From the NCBI GenBank assembly GCA_034211175.1, contig JAXHUH010000352.1, forward strand, positions 62,001 to 126,000: DNA of 64,000 nucleotides. Reading direction: 5' to 3'. Under the pieces are notes generated by a model, which was not told the origin of the DNA, ran no database searches, and worked only from the letters and a program-made list of their open reading frames with translations. The translations under genes and the position numbers were made by a program. Shown here one piece after another: positions 31,444-39,566 of this stretch (within the stretch, counting starts at the first letter, position 1; every line of letters begins with the position of its first letter). The DNA is from JAXHUH01 sp034211175. Lineage in GTDB: Bacteria > Actinomycetota > Acidimicrobiia > Acidimicrobiales > CAIXPF01.

Positions 31444-32904
31444 TCAGGCCGTCGGCGAGCCCGCCGGGTCGAAGCGGGCGAGGTCCCGGGCGACGGGGCC
31501 GGCCGGGCGCACCCAGCGGGGCTCGACGCCGTCGATGCGCCCCGGGTGGGGGCAGCGACGGACCGGGCCCCAGGCGGTGTCGACCGCGACGGTGTCGCGC
31601 TCGTCCCACTCGACGCCGGCGCCGTCGAGGCCACCGGGCACGGGGAGCTCGAAGAGCAGGTCGGCCGTCGCGAGCAGGGATGCCCGGGTGTCGGTCACGA
31701 CGCCGTCGCGCACCAGGTCGACCAGCGACCGACCGACCGCGGCCGCGAGCAGGTAGCCGGTGGCGTGATCGAGCGCCTGCGCCGGCAGCGGGACCGGCCG
31801 GTCGGCGCCGCTCGCCGCCGCGCCGGCCGCGGCGATGCCACACGCCATCTGCACGAGGCTGTCGAAGCCGCGCCGGTGGCGCCACGGCCCGCTCCAGCCC
31901 CAGGCGTCGAGCGTCGCGGTCACGATCGACGGGTTGATGCGCCGCAGCTCGGCGACGCCGTAGCCGAGCCCGTCGAGGGCGCCGGGACGGAGGCCGCTGA
32001 CCACCACGTGGGCGTCGGCGACCAGGGCCTCGAACACGACCCGGTCGGCGTCGTCGCGCAGGTCGAGCCCGGCGCAGCGCTTGCCGACGGTCGTGTCGGC
32101 GAGCAGCGCGCCGACCTCCTCGAAGCCCGGCGGGTCGATGCGCACGACGTCGGCACCCAGTGCGGCCAGGGTCCGGGTGCACACCGGCCCGGCGATCACC
32201 CGGGTCAGGTCGAGCACGCGCACACCGGCGTACGGCAGACCCGGCCGGCCGAGGTCGACGGCGCGCCCGGCCGCCGCGGTGGCGCGCTCGACCAGCGGCG
32301 CGTCGGCGCCGGCCCGCCCGGCATCGGTCGCCCGCCACGTGGCCCGGTCCCGCAGGACGGCGGCGCATCCACCCGCGTCGACGACGGCGGTCTCGAGCTC
32401 GACCGCCGGCCAGCGGGCGACAGCCGCGCGGACGGCTTCGCGGTTCGCGTCCACCCCGAGGACCGAGAGCGCCGCGACACGATGGCTCGCGTAGTTCGTG
32501 TGCAGCCGGATCCACCCATCGGCCGCTTCGTAGACGCCGGCGACCGGGTCCCAGATCGGCGGGCGCTCCCAGCCGATCGGCTCGAGCAGCGACTCGCTGC
32601 GAAACGCCGCGGCCGCGGCCCGACGGTCGACCTCGACGGAGGCGACCTCGGCCGAGCCGCCGGCGTCGGCCCGGACGGCGGCCAGCTCGGCCGCGGCCAG
32701 GTTGGCCACCGCCACCGACGCCGCGGACAGTGCACCGACGTCGAACACCGACGGCAGCAAGCGCCGGGGCCCGTGCCAACGGAGCCGGTCGATCAGCTCG
32801 CCGTCCCCGCCGAGCGCTCGCCACAGCTCGGCTGCCAGGGCGGCGGTGGTCCCCGCGTCGCCGGCGCCGCTCGGGGCGTCGGGCCCGGTCGCCGGGCCGG
32901 TCAC
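31444..32904 (-). CDS. CaiB/BaiF family III CoA-transferase
   Basis: A 486-residue type III CoA-transferase. The core signature lies in the second half: LPYAGVRVLDLTRVIAGPVCTRTLAALGADVVRIDPP (spanning about 226-262), VGKRCAGLDLRDDAD and VSGLRPGALDGLGYG. The family's catalytic Asp normally follows the first oxyanion strand; here DLR in GLDLRDDADRVVF is a conserved neighbour, and I did not pin the nucleophile. An N-terminal extension of about 200 residues contains a second, more diverged domain. The gene begins inside the end of the mycothiol-isomerase-like gene (ATGA, 32901-32904), so the two are co-translated. The CoA donor and acceptor are unknown. Confidence 0.88.
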   Translation of the reverse strand: MTGPATGPDAPSGAGDAGTTAALAAELWRALGGDGELIDRLRWHGPRRLLPSVFDVGALSAASVAVANLAAAELAAVRADAGGSAEVASVEVDRRAAAAAFRSESLLEPIGWERPPIWDPVAGVYEAADGWIRLHTNYASHRVAALSVLGVDANREAVRAAVARWPAVELETAVVDAGGCAAVLRDRATWRATDAGRAGADAPLVERATAAAGRAVDLGRPGLPYAGVRVLDLTRVIAGPVCTRTLAALGADVVRIDPPGFEEVGALLADTTVGKRCAGLDLRDDADRVVFEALVADAHVVVSGLRPGALDGLGYGVAELRRINPSIVTATLDAWGWSGPWRHRRGFDSLVQMACGIAAAGAAASGADRPVPLPAQALDHATGYLLAAAVGRSLVDLVRDGVVTDTRASLLATADLLFELPVPGGLDGAGVEWDERDTVAVDTAWGPVRRCPHPGRIDGVEPRWVRPAGPVARDLARFDPAGSPTA

Positions 32905-33587
32905 GCTCGGGCGCCCGTGCCGAACACCGAGAACCGGGGATCGAGCCCGCCGCGCCCGGTGAGGCCGAACAGCAGCTCACGGGGCTCCCCCACGCGAACG
33001 GCGAGGTCGGCCACGACGTGGAGCGCGACCGCCGCCGCATCGCCCGGCACGTCGCGGCGGGTCCCGGTGGCCACCCCGACGTCCTCGGCGTGCACCACGA
33101 GCTCGACGATGCGCGACGGGAGGTAGTCGACCAGGCGCATCACGCCGGCCGGGGTCGCGACCGGGGCGTCGTCCGGCGCGGCCGCCACCGCGGCCACCGC
33201 CTCGTCGAGGAGCTGCTCCAGCCCGGCGACCGGGTCGTCGCCGAGCTCGGCCGCTGCGGCGCGGGCCCGCTCGGCGATGGAGGCCGGGTCGACGTGGGCG
33301 GACCGGAACACGGCCGGGTAGTAGTCGAACGCGTGGGCCACGTCGACCGCGCGGCCCCGTCCGGCGTCGAGGTAGACGACAACGGTCCGCAGGGCCCGGC
33401 CCGCATGCCCGACGAGGTCGTGCAACGTCCAGGTCCCGAGCGCCGGCGCGTGCCAGGCGGCCTCGTCGATGCCGCCGAGTGCGGCGACCGTGGCGACGAG
33501 GTGGCGACCGGCCGACCCGAACGCGCCCCGCACGGCACGACCCTCGAAGCGAACGACCTCGGCATCGAGCACCCGGACCTGCGGCAT
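32901..33587 (-). CDS. Mycothiol-dependent maleylpyruvate-isomerase-like (DinB-fold) protein
   Basis: A 228-residue protein with the four-helix DinB/MDMPI pattern: first metal-ligand helix LHDLVGHAGRALR near residue 53, and SRIVELVVHAEDVG near residue 160 carrying the second histidine. Actinobacterial members bind a divalent metal and often use mycothiol as cofactor, and many have no known substrate. ATG 33587 was selected because the upstream open frame is not conserved. Co-translated with the CoA-transferase. A 17-bp palindrome 85 bases upstream may control the pair. Confidence 0.8.
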   Translation of the reverse strand: MPQVRVLDAEVVRFEGRAVRGAFGSAGRHLVATVAALGGIDEAAWHAPALGTWTLHDLVGHAGRALRTVVVYLDAGRGRAVDVAHAFDYYPAVFRSAHVDPASIAERARAAAAELGDDPVAGLEQLLDEAVAAVAAAPDDAPVATPAGVMRLVDYLPSRIVELVVHAEDVGVATGTRRDVPGDAAAVALHVVADLAVRVGEPRELLFGLTGRGGLDPRFSVFGTGARA

Positions 33588-33671
33588 CGCACCACTCCCC
33601 CTGTCGACCTCTCGACGACGCCCGGCACGGACGTCAGGGCGATCTTCACCTCCGCGGCTCAGGTGGTCAAC

Positions 33672-33688
33672 ATTGATCAATGATCAAT
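33672..33688. promoter_or_regulatory. 17-bp perfect palindrome upstream of the MDMPI/CoA-transferase operon
   Basis: ATTGATCA-A-TGATCAAT is an 8-bp inverted repeat with one central base, 85 bases before ATG 33587. It is the most AT-rich spot in the surrounding kilobase, so it marks the promoter zone and is almost certainly bound by a dimeric repressor. No regulator gene is adjacent, so the binding protein is unknown. Confidence 0.6.
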
Positions 33689-34091
33689 GCGGGCGCGTTG
33701 GCGCGCGCGACAGAACCGGCGGTGTCGAAACGCCCAGCGAACTCACAGGTGTCGCCGAGGGCCCTCCCAGGCGCGTCCACCAACGTGGTGAACACACCGA
33801 TCAGGTGATGCCCCGGTCGGCCGAGGATCGCTGCCCGCTCCCCATCAGCGCCGCCCCGCTGCGACGGCGGGCAACGAACCCTCCCCCGCCTCGGCCGGCC
33901 TCGGCACGGGGCGCCCGGCGAGTTCTCCGCCCGCCGGGCGCCCTCTGCGGACCATGCCGCGCGTCGATCGACGGGCGCGACCGGCACCGTGGTGTGGCCC
34001 GGCGACACGGGCGGCGACCGTTCCGGTCAGCGAGCGGAGCGGCCGGGTGCGACCGCAGGCGGCGTCCCGGCGAACCGGCCCACCGCAGGCG
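33689..34091. other. Gap without a supported gene
   Basis: About 400 bases between the palindrome and the small membrane-protein gene hold only GC-rich open frames with arginine- and proline-rich translations. I see no promoter, hairpin or coding signal that I can support here. Confidence 0.5.
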
Positions 34092-34253
34092 TCAGGCGAC
34101 GCTCTCGGGGTCCGTGCGGTCGGAGAGCCGGCTCATGGACTCGCGGACCCAGCCGCCGGTGCGGATGGCGGTGGCCACGATCGACGCGAGCCCGACGGCG
34201 AAGACCGCGAGCGGGACGCGGCCGTAGCGCTGCCACCAGACGAAGCGGCTCAT
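34092..34253 (-). CDS. Small single-helix membrane protein
   Basis: A 53-residue candidate with one membrane helix (VPLAVFAVGLASIVATAI, about residues 13-30) flanked by basic residues on the N side and a polar tail ending RTDPESVA. ATG 34253 precedes an ordinary small-protein sequence (MSRFVWWQRYGR), whereas the longer frame to 34388 is arginine-rich noise. No family recognised. Small one-helix proteins often modulate a larger membrane partner, but none is next to it. Confidence 0.4.
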   Translation of the reverse strand: MSRFVWWQRYGRVPLAVFAVGLASIVATAIRTGGWVRESMSRLSDRTDPESVA

Positions 34254-34522
34254 GCGGTCGGCCGGGCGGGAAGGCGACGACGCACGGCGAGCGCTTCGCC
34301 GGCGGTCGTGGCGGGTGAGCGGCCTGTCGTTCGGAGGTCGGTGACGGGCAGGCGCATCGTGCGGCTCCTGGTCGGCTTTCACCAGCATTCCACGCGCGTA
34401 CCCCCAGGTCGTCGCACCCCCTGGGTGAGCATCGTCCCACCCGATCGCTCCATGTGGGTGAGTGCGCGCCCGAGGTGCCGTTCAGGCGAACTCGCTGCCG
34501 GCTGCGCCGGTGGTTCGGCCTC

Positions 34523-34894
34523 TCAGGGGTAGGTCCGCAGCTCCACCCGGTTGCCCGCCGGGTCCCGCACGTAGATCCCGCGACCGACGCCGCGGGCGCC
34601 GAAGAGGTCCGACGGGCCCGACTCGACCTCGAACCGACCCGACGCCGCGAGCTCGTCGAGGTCCACGTCGGTGACCACGAGGGCGACGTGGTCGGCGTTC
34701 TCGCCCGTCCTCGGCCCCTCGGCGAGGTCGATGATGGTGGCGTCGTTCACCCGCACCGACACGAACGGGACGGTGCCGGCGCGCCACTCGTCGAGCCGCA
34801 CCGGCTCGAGCCCGAGCTCGTCGCGGTACCACGAGACGGTCTTCTCGACGTCGGGCACCCGCCAGACGATGTGGTCGATCCCCGTCACCCGCAT
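34523..34894 (-). CDS. Single-domain VOC/glyoxalase-family protein
   Basis: A 123-residue vicinal-oxygen-chelate protein: ITGIDHIVWRVPDVEKTVSWYRDELGLEP-type N-terminus (beta1-alpha1, His in DHIV as candidate metal ligand), NADHVALVV in the middle and IYVRDPAGNRVELRTYP at the C-terminus with the Glu ligand. GGAGGGAG lies ahead of ATG 34894. Such single-module proteins dimerise to build the metal site and include glyoxalase I, fosfomycin resistance and dioxygenases; the substrate here is not known. Confidence 0.87.
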   Translation of the reverse strand: MRVTGIDHIVWRVPDVEKTVSWYRDELGLEPVRLDEWRAGTVPFVSVRVNDATIIDLAEGPRTGENADHVALVVTDVDLDELAASGRFEVESGPSDLFGARGVGRGIYVRDPAGNRVELRTYP

Positions 34895-35049
34895 GTCGAG
34901 CTCCCTCCCTCGGAGGCCACCGATCGCCGCCGGCGCGCCGTCACCGCGGCGACGATACGCCCTCACCCCGCACCGGTGGCCAGCCGCCCCGCCTGCCGGC
35001 CGCCGGCCGGGCACGCTCCCCGTTCGGCCGGGTCACTATCGTGCGGCCG

Positions 35050-35775
35050 ATGACATGGTCGGGGGTGTCGGGCCCGCCGCGGCGACCGACGCCGCCTCGA
35101 CGGCCCAGACGACGGGCGCGGGCACTGCTCGTCGCGGTCCTGCTCGCCGCACCGACCGGCTGCGTGGGCGGCGACCGCGACGGAGCGACAGCGCCGACGG
35201 CGACGTCGGGAACGAGCACGTCGGAGACGACCGACCCGGGCACGGCGACACCCGCCACCACGACCACGGTGACGCCCGACGAGGCCGCGGCCGCGGCGAC
35301 GGCGCTCTGCCCCGTGCTGCTCGATCACCTCAGCGCCATCGGCGCGGCGTTCAACCGCGCCGCCGAGGACGTGGCGACGCTCGAGACCGGCGCCGACCGC
35401 CGGGTGCGCTGGATGGCGGCGCTCGACGAGATGGAGCAGGACAACGCCGAGCTCCGGGACGCGCTCGACGGGCTCGACGGCGCCGGCGTCGCAGCGCTCG
35501 TCCCGATCGTGGCCGACGTCCGCGCCGGCGCCGACGCGTCCGACGACGTGCTCGACGACATCCGGGCGCTCTTCGACGAGGACCCGACGATCGACGACCA
35601 GCGCCACCAGATGCGCACCTCGCAGGTCATCGTGCGGGTCGAGAAGGTCATCAGCCGGGTCAGGCCGGAGATGAACGACTACGGCGACCCGGCGCTCAAC
35701 GCCGCGTTCCGCGACCACGACAACTGTCGCAACGCGGTTCGCGAGGTCGACGACGGCGCCACGTCGGACCTGTAG
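35050..35775 (+). CDS. Secreted lipoprotein of unknown function
   Basis: A 241-residue exported protein. An arginine-rich N-terminus leads into a hydrophobic stretch and a lipobox-like LLAAPTGC, then a threonine/serine-rich linker of about 35 residues, and a mostly helical domain of about 150 residues (LCPVLLDHLSAIGAAFNRAAEDVATL, RWMAALDEMEQDNAELRDAL). Two cysteines (in LCPVLL and NCRNAV) could form a disulfide. No known domain. GTG 35041 is an alternative start. It ends seven bases from the convergent SRPBCC gene. Confidence 0.7.
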   Translation: MTWSGVSGPPRRPTPPRRPRRRARALLVAVLLAAPTGCVGGDRDGATAPTATSGTSTSETTDPGTATPATTTTVTPDEAAAAATALCPVLLDHLSAIGAAFNRAAEDVATLETGADRRVRWMAALDEMEQDNAELRDALDGLDGAGVAALVPIVADVRAGADASDDVLDDIRALFDEDPTIDDQRHQMRTSQVIVRVEKVISRVRPEMNDYGDPALNAAFRDHDNCRNAVREVDDGATSDL

Positions 35776-35782
35776 GCCCCGC

Positions 35783-36214
35783 TCAGGCCGAGCGGGCGGT
35801 CTCGGCGGCGCGCTTGAGGCCGTCCGCCTCCTGGGCCATGTAACGCCGGCCCCGCCGACCGACCAGCAGTTCGAGCAACGGCACGAGGAAGCCGCGCTGG
35901 CTCATCGTGAGCGTGAGCCGGCACGATGCCGGGCCGGTCGGGGTCACCACGTGGCTGGCGCGCACACGCACCCCCGCCGAGGACATCTCCCAGGTGAAGC
36001 CACGGCCCGGGTCCCACTCGGTGATCTCCCAGGTCATCGCGGCCAGCTTCGGCTGGTCGATCCGGACCCGCGAGCCGACGCCGAGCTCTCCCTCGCCGAG
36101 GTGCTCCACGCTCGCCATCGACGGCGTCAGCTCCGGCAGCCGCTCCACGTCGGCGAGCACGTCCCACAGCCGCGACGCGCTCGCCGCGACATCGACCTCA
36201 ACAGTGTGTTCCAC
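35783..36214 (-). CDS. SRPBCC (polyketide-cyclase/START-like) family protein
   Basis: A 143-residue cytoplasmic protein with the SRPBCC pattern: an N-terminal strand VEHTVEVDVAASASRLWDVLADVERLPEL, central strands (GSRVRIDQPKLAAMTWEITEWDPGRGFTWE), and a C-terminal helix RYMAQEADGLKRAAE. The fold forms a deep pocket that binds hydrophobic ligands. GTG 36214 is the likely start; the frame upstream crosses the operator palindrome. It is divergent from the TetR gene at 36383 and carries the palindromic site only 11 bases before its start, so it is the probable direct target of that regulator. Confidence 0.83.
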   Translation of the reverse strand: MEHTVEVDVAASASRLWDVLADVERLPELTPSMASVEHLGEGELGVGSRVRIDQPKLAAMTWEITEWDPGRGFTWEMSSAGVRVRASHVVTPTGPASCRLTLTMSQRGFLVPLLELLVGRRGRRYMAQEADGLKRAAETARSA

Positions 36215-36225
36215 GCTACCGAGTA

Positions 36226-36240
36226 TGTACCATTGGTACA
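36226..36240. promoter_or_regulatory. 15-bp perfect palindromic TetR operator
   Basis: TGTACCA-T-TGGTACA is a perfect 7-bp inverted repeat with one central base, in the gap between the SRPBCC gene and the TetR gene, 11 bases upstream of the SRPBCC start and 142 bases from the TetR start. Size and form are typical of actinobacterial TetR operators. Confidence 0.7.
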
Positions 36241-36382
36241 CTCTTGGCAACGGGACGTGGCGGACAGCGGACTCCGGTCATCCCGCGGCCGGGTCCTGCG
36301 AGCACGGCCGAGCCCGGTCCGAGCGGTCACCGTGCGGGCGACCGCCCGCACGGCTCGGACAGGGCGCGAAGATCTCGGGGCG

Positions 36383-37009
36383 ATGGCACGCAGCAGCAGC
36401 GACCAACCGGCAACGGCGGCGGGAGCAGGGCCGACGCCGTCGAGGCGCGACGACCTGCTCGCGAAGGCGGTGGCCCATGCCCTCGCCAACGGGGTGACCG
36501 ACGTGAGCCTGCGCGAGCTGGCCCGGGAGCTCGGGACCAGCCACCGGATGCTCATCCACTACTTCGGGTCCCGTGAGGGGCTGCTGGTGGAGATCGTGCG
36601 CACCATCGAGGCCGACCAGCGCACCGCGCTCGCCGCCATGGTCGCCGAGGCCGACGGCGTCGACATCGCCGACCTGGCCGGGCGCTTCTGGGATCGTCTC
36701 ACCGACCCGGCGCTCGACCGTGCCGAGCGCCTGTTCTTCGAGGTCTACGGGCAGGCGCTCCAGGGCCGGGCGTGGGCGACGCCGCTGCTCGACGGGATCG
36801 TCGACGACTGGGTCGACGCGTGGGTCCGCGGCCTGGTCGACGCGGGGTTCAGCGAGTCGGACGCCCGCGCCGAGGCCCGCCTCGGGGTCGCCGTGTCGCG
36901 GGGCCTGCTCCTCGACCTGCTCGCCACCGGCGATCGCGCCGCCGTCGAGGGGGCGATGGATCGCTACCGAACCCACGTCGTGCGGACCCGCGCCGACGGA
37001 ACCGCCTGA
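36383..37009 (+). CDS. TetR-family transcriptional regulator
   Basis: A 208-residue regulator. The helix-turn-helix lies at about 23-65 (AVAHALANGVTDVSLRELARELGTSHRMLIHYFGSREGLLVEIVRT), here described rather than a new motif: the SLRELARELG...HYFGSREGL pattern is standard TetR. The C-terminal domain is helical with a potential ligand pocket. It is divergent from the SRPBCC gene and the gap carries the 15-bp palindrome. A SRPBCC-type lipid- or aromatic-binding partner hints at a hydrophobic inducer. Confidence 0.9.
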   Translation: MARSSSDQPATAAGAGPTPSRRDDLLAKAVAHALANGVTDVSLRELARELGTSHRMLIHYFGSREGLLVEIVRTIEADQRTALAAMVAEADGVDIADLAGRFWDRLTDPALDRAERLFFEVYGQALQGRAWATPLLDGIVDDWVDAWVRGLVDAGFSESDARAEARLGVAVSRGLLLDLLATGDRAAVEGAMDRYRTHVVRTRADGTA

Positions 37010-37027
37010 GCCGCGCCCGGCCGGGGG

Positions 37028-38467
37028 TCAGGGGACGATCGCGGCCTCGCGGGCCGTCGGCGCGCAGGAGCGGGCCCGGGCGGCGACGCGGCCGATGACC
37101 AGGATCGACGGCGACGGGTACGGCGAGCCCCGCTCCGCGAGCTCGGCCAGGGTCGAGACCGTGGACTCCTGGGTCTCGGTGCCGGCCCGGTGGACGACGG
37201 CGACCGGCTCCTCGGCGGGACGCCCGGCATCGAGGAGGCGTCGACCGACGGCGCCCGCGGTCGTCGCCGCCATCAGCACCACGATCGTGTCGGCCCCAGC
37301 GGCCACCGCCGCCCAGTCGTAGTCGTCATCGGCATGGGCGCGGTGGCCGGAGAGCACGAGCACCGAGGCGGCCTCGCCGCGATGGGTCACCGGGATCCCG
37401 GCGAGCGCGGCACCGGCCATCGACGACGACAGGCCGGGCACCACCTCGCATGCGAAGCCGGCGGCGGTCACGGCGTCGAGCTCCTCGCCACCCCGGCCGA
37501 ACACGAACGGATCGCCGCCCTTGAGTCGCACGACGTGGTCGCCGCGCCGGGCACGCTCGACGAGCAGGCGGGCGATCTCGTCCTGGTCGACGCCGTGGCC
37601 CTTCGCCTTGCCGACCGGGATCCGCTCCACCCCGACCGGCGCGAGCGTGAGCAGCTCGGGATCGGCCAGGCGGTCGTAGAGGATGACGTCGGCCGACGCG
37701 ATGGCCCGGGCGCCGCGCACGGTGATCAGGTCGGCGCCGCCGGGGCCGGCCCCGACGATCGTGACCCGGCCCTCGCGCAGCGGGGTCGGCGAGGCGAACT
37801 CGGCGACGAAGCGCCGGCGCAGCTCGCGCACCGCGCCGGTCCGGCCCGATCGGACGGCCTCGAGCCCGGGCTCGAGCAGCCGCTCGCGCCAGGCGCGGTA
37901 GTCGTAGCGGTACGCCCCGGCGTGGCGCAGCTCCCGGCGGGCGTCGGCCGCCTCTTCGAGCAGCTCACCGGTGCCGACCGGCAGCACCTCGTTGATCTGC
38001 TCGCGCAGGAACCGGGCGGCGGCCGGCGTCGCGCCGCTGGTGGTGATCGCGATCGTCGCCGGGCCGCGATGGATGGTGGCCGGCACGATGACGTCGCACA
38101 GCTCGGGGACGTCGACGACGTTGACCAGCGCGCCGTGCCGGTGCCCCGCCCGGCGGACCTTCCGGTCCGACCTCGGCTCCGCCTCCGCGGCGACGACCAG
38201 GGCGCATCCACGGGCGTGACGCGGCCGGAAGCGACGGGCGTGCCACGTGATCTCGCCCCGCTCGGCCAGGTCGGCGAGCCGAGGGGTGAGCACGGGTGCC
38301 ACGACCCGGATGCGAGCGCCGGTCGGCAACAGGGTCTCGATCTTGCCCTGCGCCACCTCGCCGCCGCCCACCACGAGGACCCGCCGGCCGGCGAGGTCCC
38401 ATCCCACGAAGTAGCGGGGGTTGGCCGCGTGCCGTGAGCTCGCCTCGTGCCGGGGGTTGCCTGCCAT
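37028..38467 (-). CDS. cysG: Siroheme synthase (CysG): uroporphyrinogen-III methylase/precorrin-2 dehydrogenase-ferrochelatase
   Basis: A 479-residue bifunctional enzyme for siroheme, the cofactor of assimilatory nitrite and sulfite reductases. Residues about 18-215 are the CysG N-terminal NAD-dependent dehydrogenase/chelatase (RRVLVVGGGEVAQGKIETLL; TTSGATPAAARFLREQI). From about 228 on, the SUMT domain appears with VTIVGAGPGGADLITVRG and the S-adenosylmethionine loops VVRLKGGDPFVFGRGGEE, GIPVTHRG and VVLMAATT. The gene opens the nitrogen island and is divergent from a HemD-like gene, which fits siroheme supply to NirB. Bacterial CysG often is regulated together with nir genes. Confidence 0.95.
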   Translation of the reverse strand: MAGNPRHEASSRHAANPRYFVGWDLAGRRVLVVGGGEVAQGKIETLLPTGARIRVVAPVLTPRLADLAERGEITWHARRFRPRHARGCALVVAAEAEPRSDRKVRRAGHRHGALVNVVDVPELCDVIVPATIHRGPATIAITTSGATPAAARFLREQINEVLPVGTGELLEEAADARRELRHAGAYRYDYRAWRERLLEPGLEAVRSGRTGAVRELRRRFVAEFASPTPLREGRVTIVGAGPGGADLITVRGARAIASADVILYDRLADPELLTLAPVGVERIPVGKAKGHGVDQDEIARLLVERARRGDHVVRLKGGDPFVFGRGGEELDAVTAAGFACEVVPGLSSSMAGAALAGIPVTHRGEAASVLVLSGHRAHADDDYDWAAVAAGADTIVVLMAATTAGAVGRRLLDAGRPAEEPVAVVHRAGTETQESTVSTLAELAERGSPYPSPSILVIGRVAARARSCAPTAREAAIVP

Positions 38468-38571
38468 GGCGCCACCCTAGGAACGGAGGGGTCACCGGCA
38501 GGTCTCGTGGCCGTGACACATCCGTGAACCCCGCCGCACAGCCTGCGCACGCCGCTGTGAGACGTTGGCCC

Positions 38572-38598
38572 GTCACGAGCGGGCAACCCCGCCGAAAC
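38572..38598. promoter_or_regulatory. GlnR-box-like motif in the cysG/HemD-like divergent gap
   Basis: The gap upstream of the HemD-like gene contains GTCAC-N6-GCAAC-N6-GAAAC, with each 5-mer 11 bases apart (38572, 38583 and 38594), 22 bases before GTG 38621. The spacing and the outer 5-mers match the actinobacterial GlnR box (gTnAc-n6-GaAAc repeats). Recognised by eye only; control by a GlnR-type regulator is inferred and also fits the nitrate island. Confidence 0.35.
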
Positions 38599-38620
38599 AT
38601 CCCGCTGGGACGCTGCACCG

Positions 38621-39472
38621 GTGGCCGATGCACCGCGACCGACCGCCACGAGGGCCGGGCCGCTCGACGGGATGACCGTCGGCGTCACCGCCGATCGCCG
38701 GGCCCACCAGCAGATCGAGATCCTCGAACGGCGGGGGGCGCGCGTCGTCTGGGGCCCGACCTTGCAGACGGCCGACCTCAGCCAGGACGAGGCGCTCACC
38801 GCACTCACGCGGCGGTTGATCGACGAGCCACCCGACGTGCTCGCCGTGCAGACCGGCCAGGGACTGGCGTGGTGGCACGAGGCGGCCGAGGCCCACGGCC
38901 TCGGCGGTCCGCTGGTGGCCGCGCTCGGTGACGTCACGATCCTGACCCGGGGGTCGAAGGCGACGAGCGCCGCCCGCCGGCTCGGCCTCGATGTCGCCTG
39001 GCAGGCACCCAACGAGCTGTCCACCGAGCTGTTCGAGCAGCTCGGCGGGATGGACCTGGCCGGCGCCACGGTGGCGGTCCAGCTCGACGGGGGCGAGGCC
39101 GTGCCGGCGGCGCTCGGCGACCTCGCCGGCTGCGAGGTGGTGCCGGTCGAGATCTACCGATGGCTGCTGCCCGACGACCCGTCGCCCGCCCACCGTCTCC
39201 TCGATGCGGCCACCGACGGCGCGCTCGACGCGGTCACGTTCACGGCGTCGCCCGCCATCCGGAACCTGCACCGCCTCGCCGACGCACGTGGCTCGACCGA
39301 CGCGTTGGCCGAGGTCGCCGCCGATGGCCTCCTCGCCGCATGTGTCGGCCCGGTGTGCGCGGCGACGGCCCGCGAGCTCGGATGGGCCGGCATCGTCGAA
39401 CCGTCGAGGGCGCGCCTCGTGGCGATGATCGACGAGCTGGGCCGCCACGGGGGCGGTGCCTCGGCGCCCTGA
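38621..39472 (+). CDS. HemD-like protein (uroporphyrinogen-III synthase family), no DNA-binding domain
   Basis: A 283-residue protein of the HemD family, with the two-lobed pattern and motifs GVTADRRAHQQIEILERRGA near the start (about residues 21-40), VDAVTFTASPAIRNLHRLA-like second-lobe motif and VGPVCAATARELG. It is a paralogue of the HemD-winged-helix regulator at 41467: several motifs are shared, but the C-terminal winged helix is absent. It could be the true uroporphyrinogen-III synthase feeding CysG, or a partner of the regulator. GTG 38621; divergent from cysG. Confidence 0.82.
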   Translation: MADAPRPTATRAGPLDGMTVGVTADRRAHQQIEILERRGARVVWGPTLQTADLSQDEALTALTRRLIDEPPDVLAVQTGQGLAWWHEAAEAHGLGGPLVAALGDVTILTRGSKATSAARRLGLDVAWQAPNELSTELFEQLGGMDLAGATVAVQLDGGEAVPAALGDLAGCEVVPVEIYRWLLPDDPSPAHRLLDAATDGALDAVTFTASPAIRNLHRLADARGSTDALAEVAADGLLAACVGPVCAATARELGWAGIVEPSRARLVAMIDELGRHGGGASAP

Positions 39473-39566
39473 CCATCGGAGCCCGGATCGGACCGGATCC
39501 GGTACGCGATGAGCGACCAGGTGGGGTCGGCGTCGTCCTCGCGTACCAGATCGGGACCGTCGCGTC

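Noticed and set aside
33667..34008. 113-residue minus-strand open frame
   Set aside because: Low-complexity Arg/Pro/Gly translation with no start context, typical of GC-rich spacers.
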